Part shown: positions 12,126 through 24,465 of the stretch, one piece after another
How the letters are laid out: each line of letters starts with the position of its first letter
Numbering within the stretch: position 1 is the stretch's first letter
DNA from: Argopecten irradians
Lineage: Eukaryota > Mollusca > Bivalvia > Pectinida > Pectinidae
Assembly: GCF_041381155.1 (NCBI RefSeq)
Contig: NC_091149.1
Coordinates: 9,688,609-9,752,608 of the forward strand
Direction: 5' to 3'
DNA: 64,000 nucleotides
Made by a program: the position numbers and the translations under genes
The notes under the pieces: generated by a model
The model's database searches: none
The model's input: the letters and a program-made list of their open reading frames with translations, nothing else
What the model was told of the DNA's origin: nothing

Positions 12126-12385
12126 GTCACAAGTCTTAGGCTCAGTTGTCAGGTAGAGCAACAAGCACTTGTTAGACTCAATGATGAAGTAGGGCCACAA
12201 GCTTTATTGCGCTCAATTGTCAATCAATTAGAACAACAAGCACTTGTTAGGCTCAGTTGTCAAGTAGGCCGACAAACCCTTGTTTAAAGCTCAGTTTTCC
12301 AGTAGTGTCACAAGCACTTAAGCTCCAGATAGTGCCTCAAGCCCTTGTATTAAAACTCAAGCTCCAGGTAGCACTTGTTAAATAT
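12126..12385. repeat. Degenerate minisatellite of CAAGCACTTGTTA units, about 36-38 bp
   Basis: Units built from GCTCAGTTGTCAAGTAG and CAACAAGCACTTGTTAG recur about six times with decreasing similarity to the right. Frames across it are repeat translations. Confidence 0.65.
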
Positions 12386-13653
12386 ATGATTTGTTAAGTT
12401 CAGGATAAGCTTAATTATAAGATTGTCCTTGTATTAAAACACCTGCTTGACATCAAGAGACGCAGGTTAAGATATATAATCCAGAAATTGAAAATACAAT
12501 TCAATGAGACTCAGTATCTATGTCTCAGAGATCATCTCCGATGTAAGCATCACAGGATATTAAGGCTCTCTCTCTCCGGGTGTAAATGAGAGGAAAAGTC
12601 TGAGTCAGACATTCAGTCAACTGTTTTCCATTAACTCATCCGATGAATAAACTCTACACGTAAGCTTTATTAATTATTAAGTTCACTAACAAATGGCAGT
12701 TGTACAGTATCCAGCTGAATGAACTTATTCGATTATATTGGCATCTCACAACATTCTGGTTATGTCCCTTGGTGACGGTCACATGACGGTAGAACTCCAC
12801 CATACACTGTGAATTTATGGTGGGAGCTGTTATATAATAGGTGTTTTCTGATGGTTGAAGTGAAAATTAAACGACCACAAAATGTTCTGTAGAATAGAAG
12901 AAATCTTTGAGACATTAGAAATAGTTTATCCAATCTACAGGTCAAGTGTAATGCCTACATAATGAAATACACCTTGTATATCGTCAATTTAAGATGCCTT
13001 TTACATTATTATCCCAGACATCGTCTGCCCCTAGCCAAGGTGAATCTTACACCATGATGTCCCTGTATGTTTTGCCAACACTAAAATACTTACGGTTTGC
13101 ATGAATATATCTATATCATTCCAAATAAACATCGAATATGACTTGACGTCTTTTGTACCGACACACAGGGTTATATATGGAGACAATATACACCAGTCAT
13201 TTATACAGTTCTATTTAAATGTATAGAGACCTTCACCAGGTAAATAACCTTGTGCTGTTGTCACTCTCTGACAATTGAAAATCACTCAAGCGGATCCAGA
13301 GTATACGGAAATAATCCTGGCTGACTAAAATGCCCTAAACAGTATCATTGTAACATTTTTGATGAACCGGAAAGCTAGGTAATTCTACAGAAGACATCCC
13401 CTTCAGCAGGCTATTATAGATAACTGTCAATATACTCAGACAGGTAGATTTAAATGTTAATTGTGGGAGCAATGGAATTGTACTCTCTCCATATTGTACG
13501 GTTTCATTCGACCGTCACATACGACAAGATAGCTTCAGACCGTCGCACATCCAAACTGCATTGCGATTATTACATATCTAGTCGGTGTTGTCACGAGTTA
13601 TCATCTCTGAGGCAGAGAAATTGGAAACACTAGGCCGACCGTAGACACCAATT
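12386..13653. other. No supported gene
   Basis: Unremarkable sequence. No tandem structure or recognisable coding segment; one weak donor-like site is recorded among rejected items. Confidence 0.45.
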
Positions 13654-14100
13654 ATGTGCTGCAGTTCTTCATTTACAGATAAAAATTCCTACAGGAAGGT
13701 GTTTGTATCAGAGGAAATTCAGCATTATTTTGGTGACATTTTTGTCTCATCTGTCCAATGGAATCGTGTAGTTTGTGCAGCCTATTACTCCAATAAGCCA
13801 CATGTTAGGAATGTGACAACACTACCGTTCGATGCCACTGGGCGTAGCTCCATTTTGATGATGCCTGCAAACTAAAGCACAGAGATGTTGTCAAACTACG
13901 CGGAGGAAAAGAAGAATCTGCTTGCATCTGTCTTGGACTGTTCAAAGGTAGACCAACTCCACCACAAAGACATCCGTGTTGGGTTGGTGTTGTAGCTTTA
14001 GAAGGTGTGTCTGTGTCTCCATGTTGGAAAGCCTATGTGCCAGTCAGTGAACACAGCCTGCTTGAGAGCCTGCAAGTGTTGGCTCCCCACCATGTAATAC
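13654..14100 (+). pseudogene. Unclassified coding-like fragment
   Basis: A plus-strand frame at 13654-13875 (73 codons) contains YRKVFVSEEIQHYFGDIFVS and is followed, in a different frame, by a long stop-free stretch to about 14100 that contains LRGGKEESACICLGLFKG and KAYVPVSEHSLLESL. Residue composition and lack of low complexity make both look like old protein-coding sequence, and the region is less AT-rich than its surroundings. I do not recognise the family. It may be a decayed gene, processed copy or transposon remnant. It lies on the strand opposite the channel gene, inside its presumed intron. Confidence 0.35.
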
Positions 14101-14179
14101 ATATATTGTGTGTGGGATTCCACACAAATCAATACCAAGCAGCCTGGTAGAGTGTGCTGGCTCACCCCAACAGCTCTGT

Positions 14180-15460
14180 TAAACCTTACATAACAGTCTG
14201 TACAGTCTACATATTACACAATAGACAAATCTACATATTACATAATAGACAAGTCTACATATTACATAATAGACAAGTCTACATGTTGCATAATAGACAA
14301 ATCTACATATTACATTAGACAAGTCTACATATTACATTAGACAAGTCTACATATTACATTAGACAAGTCTACATATTACATTAGACAAGTCTACATATTA
14401 CATTAGACAAGTCTACATATTGAATACTAGACAAGTCTACATATTACATAATAGACAAGTCTACATATTACATTAGACAAGTCTACATGTTACATAATAG
14501 ACAAGTCTACATATAACATAATAGACAAGTCTATATATTACATAATAAGACAAGTCTATATATTACATAATAAGACAAGTTTATATATTACATTAGACAA
14601 GTCTACATATTACATAATAGACAAGTCTACATGTTGAATACTAGACAAGTCTATATATTACATAATAAGACAAGTCTACATATTACATTAGACAAGTCTA
14701 CATATTACATTAGACAAGTCTACATGTTGAATACTAGACAAGTCTATATATTACATAATAAGACAAGTCTACATATTACATTAGACAAGTCTATATATTA
14801 CATTAGACAAGTCTACATATTACATTAGACAAGTCTACATATTACATTAGACAAGTCTACATATTACATTAGACAAGTCTACATATTACATAATAGACAA
14901 GTCTACATATTACATTAGACAAGTCTACATATTACATAATAGACAAGTCTACATGTTGAATACTAGACAAGTCTATATATTACATAATAAGACAAGTCAT
15001 CTACATATTACATTAGACAAGTCTACATATTACATAATAGACAAGTCTACATGTTGAATACTAACAAGTCTATATATTACATAATAAGACAAGTCTACAT
15101 ATTACATTAGACAAGTCTACATATTACATAATAGACAAGTCTATATATTAGCTAATGAGACTAGTCTACATATTACAAAATGGACAGGTCTATATATTAC
15201 ATAATGGACAGGTCTATATTTTAGCTAATAAGACTAGTCTACAAATTGAATAACAGAGTAGTCTACATATTACATAATAGACAAGTCTACATATTTAATA
15301 CTAGACAAATATTCATATTACATAATAGACAAATATTCATATTAATTACATAATAGACAAATATTCATATTTACATAAATAATCAGTCTACATATTACAT
15401 AATAGACTAGTCTACATATCACATAATGGAAAACACAATCTGCATATTATATGTAAACTA
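14180..15460. repeat. 21-24-bp minisatellite (AGACAAGTCTACATATTACAT)
   Basis: About 55 copies of AGACAAGTCTACATATTACA with spacer variants TAAT, T, or GTTGAATACT. AGACAAGTCT is nearly palindromic (AGACTTGTCT on the other strand). A composite with the GAATACTAGACAAGTCTATA variant recurs near 14635, 14725, 14955 and 15055, which points to higher-order copying. The right end decays from about 15150. Confidence 0.95.
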
Positions 15461-15495
15461 GCTGTTTAAGTAGATTACTATACATGTACTGTGCT

Positions 15496-15945
15496 ACATT
15501 AATTAGACTGTATACGTTAGACTCATGGTTCGTTACAGATTTTCAAACCAAAATTCCAGCACTTTTCAAGCACTTTTTCTAGATTTTCAAGCACTACTTT
15601 TTTTCATCTACATTGGACTCGAAATCAGAATTTTCAGAAAACATGCCTTTTTTTGCAATTTGCAAGTAATTTGTTAGTACAATTTTATCAGAGTAATTAG
15701 ATTCAATTACACAATCTTATCAAACAACAAAGTCATCCCAAGTAATTACTGAAATTATGATAAATTGATTGACAACAGAGCTTTTGTCAGTGTTCTGGAA
15801 GCATGAAGTTTCAATTCCAGCACTTTTCAAGGATTTAAAGAAAAATTTCAGCACTTTTCCAGCACTGACCCAAAATTCAAGCACTTTTCCAGCACTGACC
15901 CCAAATTCCAGCACTTTACATTAATTAGACTGTATACCTTAGACT
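15496..15945. repeat. 394-bp insert rich in CCAGCACTTTTC, flanked by 28-bp direct repeats
   Basis: ACATTAATTAGACTGTATAC plus TTAGACT occurs at 15496-15523 and again at 15918-15945 with one mismatch. Between them lies a block in which AATTCCAGCACTTTTCAAG or close variants recur at least six times. The flanks may be a long target-site duplication or the ends of a tandem duplication. Confidence 0.6.
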
Positions 15946-16701
15946 GCATTAATTATGTAAAAATTAGCATAATTAATTATTAAAATTAAAAATTATGATG
16001 AATTATAACTAGAGAAAGGCTCTTTAGATATATAGACCGTGTTATATATGTGTATTTTGTAACATGTGTAGGATATGTATAACATGTAGGTTGGATACAT
16101 ATGTAAACTGTGTCACATATGTAGACTGTTATATTCGTAGGTATTGCCGTGGTTACAAATTTAAACTGTTATATATTATATAGTTTCCCTGTGTTCAGCC
16201 TACTGTATATGGTAATTGTCACCAGACTTGAAAGGGCTGCATGCTTTGCATTGCAACACAAAGTCAGTGAATTATTCATACCATTCTCTGGTGTGAACAT
16301 GAAGGGAGCAGGCAGAATTTAGTTCTATAGGAAACATAAACAAAACAAGGCTATGGACTAAATAACAGACACCTGGATGTACCATTTAAATGTGAACATG
16401 TACAAAAATACAGAATTTTACGGTGGAGCTGAAATCGCGAAAATTGTTCACATCACCAAGTCTCTAGAATGTGTAAAATAGATCCATAAAATTAAAATTT
16501 TGAAATTTTTGTCACCCGGAAAAAGAGTTTGGGCATGAAAAAGCCCCCCCCCAAAAATTATGTTGCTGGGAGAATACATTGGTTTACTGTACACAGGGGA
16601 TGACGAGTGTATGGCATATTTATACATAATGAATCATTAATTATTTGATCATACTTCTGACATCATCGGCTTACAGAGACATCTGTCCATTAATCGTTAT
16701 A
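15946..16701. other. No supported gene
   Basis: AT-rich sequence with a C-homopolymer near 16545. No coding or repeat structure recognised. Confidence 0.5.
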
Positions 16702-16750
16702 TAATATGATATATATACATATTATATTTGATTATGTACGATACTAATTG
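16702..16750. repeat. Left 49-bp direct repeat flanking a SINE
   Basis: A 49-bp sequence that ends GATTATGTACGATACTAATTG is repeated without a difference at 16933-16981, exactly bracketing the SINE. It is a candidate target-site duplication of exceptional length. Confidence 0.85.
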
Positions 16751-16932
16751 CGGTGGCCGAGTGGTTAAGATGTCCCGACATATTACCACAAGCCCTCCAC
16801 CTCTGGGATGCGGGTTCGAATCCCAAGTGGGGCAGTTGCCAGGTACTGACCGCTGGTCGGTGGTTTTTCTCCGGGTACTCCGGCTTTCCTCCACCCAACA
16901 AACCTGGCACGTCCTTACATGACCCTGACTGT
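16750..16932 (+). mobile_element. tRNA-derived SINE, copy 1
   Basis: The head carries pol III promoter boxes: A box TGGCCGAGTGGT and B box GGGTTCGAATCCC, as in a Leu/Ser-type tRNA. The tRNA-unrelated body includes ACTGACCGCTGGTCGGTGG, TCCGGGTACTCCGGCTTTCC and CCTGGCACGTCCTTACATGA. It stops at GACTGTTAA, without the A-rich tail of copy 2 at 27077. SINEs of this type depend on a LINE for retrotransposition. Frames across it on both strands are translations of the SINE, not genes. Confidence 0.9.
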
Positions 16933-16981
16933 TAATATGATATATATACATATTATATTTGATTATGTACGATACTAATTG
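16933..16981. repeat. Right 49-bp direct repeat flanking a SINE
   Basis: Identical at all 49 positions to 16702-16750. The lack of any difference indicates that the insertion is recent. Confidence 0.85.
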
Positions 16982-17119
16982 TCATAACTTGACCATGTAT
17001 ATTCATGAGGAACCAGCAATTCTTCGGAAATTGTCAATTTTCTTTGATTACGAAGGATTGGACACGGCAGGGTTGATCATCAGTAACTATAAGCAGATAA
17101 TAATTAGGTAGATCCAGCT

Positions 17120-17770
17120 GTATGTCTAAATTTTGGAGGGTCCCTGTTTGTTTTCTGTCTTTAACAGCTGAAACTGGACGTACGTTCGCCCCAACTTTAC
17201 CCTCAATGGTGACAATGGGCTGGTGTGTCTTCAAGAGTGAAGATTTTCAACAAGAACTCCAAATGGGACGTGTCTCATGTAATTTTGGTTATTCCGCAGA
17301 AACAAATCTTTAGTCACTGTGACATCAACCTTTGACCATCATGACCTCACAAAGCAATCCAAAGAATGAACGAAAATGATAACCCGATGAAATTTTTATT
17401 GCTGCGATCAATACTACTTTTTTATTTTCAATAATAGTGACATTGACCTTTGGATATGGAAAATAATCCGATGTAAGCACTTTTGGTAACAAAGTAGACA
17501 TAAAGTTTTATTTTTAATAGGACTGGAACTCGGAGTTTGTGACGAATTTCAAAGCCGACATCCCCAACACCGATGCCACCAGTACCTATTTAAACACTGA
17601 CGGTATGGCTTCAACACCAACACTGTAGCTCCTGAACACTACCGACACAGGTCCAACACCACCAATGCCGCGAACACCATCGACATCACCACTGGTGCCG
17701 CTCAGCACCACTGACATGGCGCGCACCCGGCCCCAATTTCACTCTGACGCTGCCCCGCTAACACTTTGTG
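17120..17770. other. Weakly coding-like, ACC-rich stretch of unknown nature
   Basis: At 17120-17310 both strands keep 63-66-codon frames open; the plus frame follows a TTTAACAG acceptor-like site. At 17520-17770 a GC-richer segment after TTTTTAATAG is made of degenerate NACACC/ACCACC triplets and would read Thr/Pro-rich on the plus strand, but a stop interrupts it. No domain is recognised. Decayed exons or low-complexity noncoding DNA are both possible. Confidence 0.25.
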
Positions 17771-20214
17771 ATACCTGTGTATATTCATATTGTATGACAC
17801 CAGCTTATTGCAGGCCACACAAATACAACATTTGATAGTTGTTGGAAAAAGACCTCACGAAAATGATTTATCATCACTTAAACTGGACCTCACAAATAAG
17901 ATAATAATATCATATGGATATAATACACAAAAGATACTACATATAATATAATATGACAAAATATTTTGTGAGTCTCTGAACATTTTTTATATTGTTACCA
18001 AGATATTTTCCGGTGAAGGTCACCAAAGGTATAACCGTATACTATATTTTTAAATCTATGTCATTGTAGTTTACAACTCTTTCCATCAATCAAATGGAGC
18101 AGTCACGTGGCTGGTCACGCTGCCAGATTTATATCATAATTACAATAACTGTAATCTACTCTTAATAATACAATATAAACCATGTATTGATCAGGGGGCC
18201 CCAGAGAGGGCAATCTGTCATCACATCGTAAATGTATTTTGGCTTTTATTACAAGATCTACAGACTACTACTGAATGAGAAATGAGCCTACAACAGCAGC
18301 TATACTCCTCATATGCACAACCTATAATACAGTCCCACTGTCGTGTAGCCAACTGCTCAGTTTCCTGTATGTATATTGGCTGTGTGAATAATGTATGAAT
18401 TATGTATGAAACAGCCCGGGCTTGTCAATTAGTAGATGTAGAACATGTGTGAAAACTCACAAAAATGGACTGCAGCTTTGCATATCTGTAATGAACAAAT
18501 TTAGAGCAAAATATTTTTTATTGTTGCTAAAAGTAGGTTTGAGTCTTTCACTTGATCATGATTGACTGTGCGAACCATTTGTACAAAGATAATGCCTAAA
18601 TTGTTTCTGGGATAATTTTGCATTTGATAAATCCTCTTTATAATTACTTATGATCAGCTAATTAGGTTATAGATAATTAATCAAGCACCTGTGTCACAAT
18701 TAATAAATGTTATGAAAAGCACTGATGCTATCTAATGTGCTAGAAACATGCAAGTAATATCTAAAATATAAATAAGAGCTGCACTGCAATATGATTATTT
18801 ATTTTTCATTCTTATTTGTAAATATCATTATTCATATTTGTAAACTTTGTGGGTGTTTTTATGCGTGTTTAAATCTACATGAAAATATGCAGCAGTAGTT
18901 AAAATAGCTTTTTTGTTTTCTTCTGAAGATTGTCGTTGAAAAAAAGTCCAATCTTAGGTTTTCTATATCTACTTTCTGGTTTGTTGAATCCGAAGCTGTA
19001 ATTCAGATGAGATAATCTATCTACATACTGTATTAAATCGAAGCAAATCAGGAGGCACTTAATAGAAACAAATTTGGACTAGCCTTTCATAAAATTATTC
19101 TACAAAGTAAGTCATACATCAATTTGCAAAAGAAATTGGTAAGAAAACAACAAAGTTTTCATGTTTTATGTTATTTAATTCATGTCTTAAAACAGCTGAA
19201 TCTTAAAGAAGATGTTTTTTGATAGGGGTACATATAAAAAATAACTGGAAATTTGGCTCAGAGCACTTAAATATGTAGTACCTCAATCTGATCGAACAGT
19301 ATCTGTGACTGAATGTCCGACCCAAGTCTGTGACTTGAAACCTGGGACTGTTTTGTATTCATAGCCAGATTTAGACTTGTGTTCGAGACAATTATTGTCA
19401 TCATGCTGGTATTGGCCCAGACCGTCTGTGGACAAGGATATCCCCCGGTCTAATGCCGTATCATTCTATAACTGCCATAGATGCAATCACAATCACTGTA
19501 CTTTTTGTATGGAAATATGAAGCCCAGTCTCCGTCAGTAATATATATGTATACAAAACTGTAGTGCATATATACTTCACATATGCACATATTTCGTGTTG
19601 GTATCTCAATAAGACTGCAATGAATTTCTAGTTCTCTTGAAACAATGTAATCAATTGACTGGCCCACCCCAATACACATGTGTAAACACAGGTTTATGCA
19701 CATGTATACAGTCCACATGTACACACACATACACACACACAACCTGTTTCTCCTCTCTCAGGTCGGCCATCTTTGACACACATACACCACCTAGTCCAGA
19801 AGTATTGATTTTACCATCACCAAGCATATCAAACTGAACAGCAGGATAAAGGCATGCAGTTGTCTCCCTTCCTCTGTCAGAGATCTAGACCAGCAGATAT
19901 AAGTGACTGCTGTTTTCACAAGCTCTCTTCCTTGTGAAGGATTTTCATTCAGTATTTGGTAGAAATTGATTGTTATACAAAAAGTCTAACATTAACAACT
20001 AAAGGTTCAATTGGCCTGTTCATCAAACTATCCAAAAGATATTATTTGTAATGTTTAATATATACCAACCAGTGCATGGGAGGTTGCCATGGCTCCTAGA
20101 ATTGCTGTTCTACTGCTACCATCTTACTTATACTGATAATTGTAACAATAATGACAACTACTAAATGACACTATCGGATTCTGGCCCTGGCATCTTACAG
20201 CAATTTAGACAAAA
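17771..20214. other. No supported gene; one CA-type microsatellite patch
   Basis: AT-rich spacer. A short interrupted ACACACATACACACACAC tract lies at about 19720-19742. No exon or repeat family is recognised elsewhere. Confidence 0.5.
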
Positions 20215-23200
20215 CTACTCCCGGGATGTGATCACACATTCTGTCCCGGGCTATGATCACACATTCTGTAGGACTGTTACTATCCTGGGCTATGATCACA
20301 TATTCTGTAAGATTGTTACTGTCCCAGGCTGTGATCACACATTCTGTAGGACAGTTACTGTCCCTGGCTGTGATCACACATTCTGTAAGACAGTTACTAT
20401 CCCAGGCTGTGATCAAACATTCTGAAGGACAGTTACTGCCTTAAGCTGTTATCATACATTCTGTAGGACTGTTAATGTCCCAGGCTGTGATCACACATTC
20501 TGTAGGACAGTTACTATCCTGGCTGTGATCACACATTATATAGGACAGTTACTGTCCCAGGCTGTGATCACACATTCTGTAAAATTGTTACTGTCCCAGG
20601 CTGTGATTACACATTCTGTAGGACAGTTAATGTCCCAGGCTGTGATCACACATTCTGTAGGACAGCTACTGTCCCAGGCTGTGATTACACATTCTGTAGG
20701 ACTGTTCCTGTTCCAGGCTGTGATCACACATTCTGCAGGACAGTTACTGTTCCAGGCTGTGATCACACATTATATAGGACAGTTACTGTCCCAGGCTGTG
20801 ATCACACATTCTGTAGGACAGTTACTGTCCCAGGCTGTGATTACACATTATGTAGGACTGTTCCTGTTCCAGGCTGTGATCACACATTCTGCAGGACAGT
20901 TACTGTTCCAGGCTGTGATGACACATTATATAGGACAGTTACTGTCCCAGGCTGTGATCACACATTCTGTAACACAGTTCCTGTCCCAGGCTGTGATAAC
21001 ACATTCTATAGGACAGTTTCTGTCCCAGGCTGTGATCACACATTCCGAAGGACAGTTACTGTTCTGGGATGTGATGACACATACTGTAGGACTGTTACTG
21101 TCTCCTGTTGTGATCATACATTCTGTAGGACAGTTACTGTCCCAGGCTGTGATCACACATTCTGTAGGACTGTTACTGTCCCAGGCTGTGATCACACATT
21201 CTGTAGGACAGTTACTGTCCCAGGCTGTGATCACACATTCTGTAGGACAGTTTACTGTCCCAAGGCATTGATCACACATTCGGTATGACAGTTACTGTCC
21301 ATGGCTGTGATCACACATTCTGTAGGACAGTTACTGTCCCAGGCTGTGATCACACATTCTGTAGGACAGTTACTGTCCCAGGCTGTGATCACACATTCTG
21401 TAGGACAGTTACTGTCCCAGGCTGTGATCACACATTCTGTAGGACAGTTACTGTCCCAGGCTGTGATCACACATTCTGTAGGACAGTTACTGTCCCAGGC
21501 TGTGATCACACATTCTGTAGGACAGTTACTGTCCCAGGCTGTGATCACACATTCTGTAGGACAGTTACTGTCCCAGGCTGTGATCACACATTCTGTAGGA
21601 CAGTTACTGTCCCAGGCTGTGATCACACATTCTGTAGGACAGTTACTGTCCCAGGCTGTGATCACACATTCTGTAGGACAGTTACTGTCCCAGGCTGTGA
21701 TCACACATTCCGAAGGACAGTTACTGTTCCAGTGGGCTGTTATCATACATTCTGAAGGACAGTTACTGTCCCAGGCTGTGATCACACATTCTGTAGGACA
21801 GTTACTGTCCCAGGCTGTGATCATACATTCTGTAGGACAGTTACTGTCCCAGGCTGTGATCACACATTCTGTAGGACAGTTACTGTCCCTGGCAGTGATC
21901 ACACATTCTGTAGGACTGTTACTGTCCCAGGCTGTGATCACACATTCTGTAGGACAGTTACTGTCCCAGGCTGTGATCACACATTCTGTAGGACAGTTAC
22001 TGTCCCAGGCTGTGATCACACATTCTGTAGGACAGTTACTGTCCATGGCTGTGATCACACATTCTGTAGGACAGTTACTGTTACAGGCTGTGATCACACA
22101 TTCTGTAGGACAGTTACTATCCCAGGCATTGATCACACATTCTGTAGGACAGTTACTGTCCCAGGCTGTGATCACACATTCTGTAGGACAGTTACTGTCC
22201 CAGGCTGTGATCACACATTCTGTAGGACAGTTACTGTCCTAGGCTGTGATCACACATTCTGTAGGACAGTTACTGTTACAGGCTGTGATCACACATTCTG
22301 TAGAACAGTTACTGTCCCAGGCTGTGATCACACATTCTGTAGGACAGTTACTGTCCAGGGCTGTGAACACACATTCTGAAGGACAGTTATTGCCCCAGGC
22401 TGTTATCATACATTCTGTAGGACAGTTACTGTCCCAGGCTGTTATCATACATCCTGTTGGATAGTTACTGTCCCAGGCTGTGATCACAAATTCTGTAGGA
22501 CAGTTACTGTTCTGGGATGTGATGACACATACTGTAGGACTGTTACTGTCTCCTGCTGTGATCATACATTCTGTCGGACAGTTACTGTCCCAGGCTGTGA
22601 TTACACATTCTGTAGGATAGCTACTATCCCATGCTGTGATCACACATATCATTCTGTAGGACAGTTACTGTCCCAGGCTGTGATCACACATTCTGTTGTA
22701 GCTACTGTCCCAGGCTGTGATCACACATTCTGTTGTAGCTACTGTCCCAGGCTGTGGTCACACATATCATTCTGTAGGACAGTTACTGTCCCAGGGCTGT
22801 GATTACACATTCGGTATGACAGTTACTGTCCATGGCTGTGATTTCACATTCTGTAGGACAGTTACTGTCCTGGGCTGTGATCACACATTCTGTAGGACAG
22901 TTACTGTTACAGGCTGTGATCACACATTCTGTAGGACAGTAACTGTCCATAGCTGTGATTACATATTCTGCTAAGCTACTGTCCAAAACTGTGATCACAC
23001 ATTATGTTGTAGCAACTGTCCCAGGCTGTAATCACACATTCTGCTGAGTTACTGTCCCAGCCTGTGATCACACATTCTGATGAGCTACTGTCCCAGGCTG
23101 TGATCACACATTATGTTGTAGCTACTGTCCCAGCTGTGATCACACATTCTGCTGAGTTACTGTTCCCAGGCTGTGATCACACATTCTGTAGACAGTTACT

Positions 23201-23990
23201 GTCCCAGCCTGTGATCACACATTCTGTGATACTGTCCAGGCTGTGATCACACATTCTGTAGGACAGTTACTGTCCCAGGCTGTGATCACACATTCTGTTG
23301 AGCTACTGTCCCAGGCTGTGATCACACATACTGTCCCAGCCTGTGATCACACATTCTGTTGTAGCTACTGTTCCAGGCTGTGATCACACATTCTGCTGAG
23401 TTACTGTCCCAGGCTGTGATCACACATTCTACTGAGTACTGTCCCAGGCTGTGATCACACATTCTGTTGAGCTACTGTCCCAGGCTGTGATCAACATTCT
23501 AACTGTCCAGCTGTGATCAACATACTGTCCCAGGCTGTGATCACACATTCTGATGAGTTACTGTCCCAGGCTGTGATCACACATTCTGATGAGTTACTGT
23601 CCCAGGCTGTGATCACACATTCTGATGAGTTACTGTCCCAGGCTGTGATCACACATACTGTCCCAGCCTGTGATCACACATTCTGCTGAGTTACTGTCCC
23701 AGGCTGTGATCACACATACTGTCCCAGGCTGTGATCACACATTCTGTTGAGCTACTGTCCCAGGCTGTGATCACACATTCTGCTGAATTACTGTCCCATT
23801 ACTGTCCCAGGCTATCAATACACAGTATTGAGCGAGTATTATGTAGTAGTTACTGTCCCAGGCTGTGATCACACATACTGTCCCAGGCTGTGATCACACA
23901 TTGTGTTGAGTTACTGTCCCAGGCTATCAATACACAGTAATTGTTGTAGTTACTGCCCCAGGCTGTGAACAGTCAGTACATTCCTTACAG
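20215..23990. repeat. 39-bp minisatellite, about 95 copies
   Basis: The unit is TGTGATCACACATTCTGTAG plus GACAGTTACTGTCCCAGGC (39 bp). A diverged left part (to about 21290) precedes a highly homogeneous centre (21290-22340). The right part (from about 22680) has shortened units in which CTGTTGAGCTACTGTCCC or CTGAGTTACTGTCCC replaces the GGACAGTTAC block. Because 39 is a multiple of three, very long open frames (up to 320 codons) exist on both strands; they are artefacts. Confidence 0.97.
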
Positions 23991-24364
23991 AAGATGAGCC
24001 ACTATGAATGAATTCCACATGTTATGGTTCCATCTGTTAATGTCCCCCTTCTACCAGTAAATGGAATCTCCTCTACATGAAACAGGACTGAACCACATGT
24101 GTCTCATGGGTAGTAAAGGTTTGGGATAGGCTAACCTGTGTATCAATATTACACATATTTTGGGTGCAGTACTGTACCAAGAGGAAAATTTGGGTCATAT
24201 GTTCTATAGGCATTGATGGCTTCAGTATATTAGTCATTATCTGTACACTCACTCGCTTTAAACATAAAATCCCCCATAAGATGAAGTACAGCAGGGAGCA
24301 TTCTTACCTAAACAAAGTTGTAAACAGACTTGTGCTGCCCTAATTATTTATAGGTAATGACTTC
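23991..24364. other. No supported gene
   Basis: Ordinary spacer between the 39-bp array and a SINE relic; nothing recognised. Confidence 0.5.
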
Positions 24365-24465
24365 AGGTCGGTGGTTTTTCTTTAAATACTCTGGCTTTCC
24401 TTATGATCAACCTCCTAAACCTAGCACATTTTTTAAATTCTGGCTGTTAAACGGACAAAAACCAA
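24365..24465 (+). mobile_element. Decayed SINE 3' part
   Basis: GGTCGGTGGTTTTTC, ACTCTGGCTTTCCTT, AACCTAGCACATT and TTCTGGCTGTTAA follow the order of the SINE body at 16750-16932, but the tRNA head is missing. An old, 5'-truncated or eroded copy. Confidence 0.7.

Noticed and set aside
13094-13132. Minus-strand ATG frame MFIWNDIDIFMQT ending at a GTAAGT donor in phase 0
   Set aside because: Only 13 codons in AT-rich sequence; one such chance combination is expected in a window of this size.
16750-16822. Possible functional tRNA-Leu at the SINE head
   Set aside because: A and B boxes are present, but the acceptor ends do not pair and the sequence continues into the SINE body.
16722-16951. Four open frames of 60-84 codons around 16700-16950, and the similar pair at 27009-27274
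   Set aside because: They are translations of the tRNA-derived SINE, present at both copies.
20525-22652. Very long open frames (up to 320 codons) on both strands
   Set aside because: They are translations of the 39-bp minisatellite, whose length is a multiple of three; several frames on both strands stay open, with no start context or splice sites.
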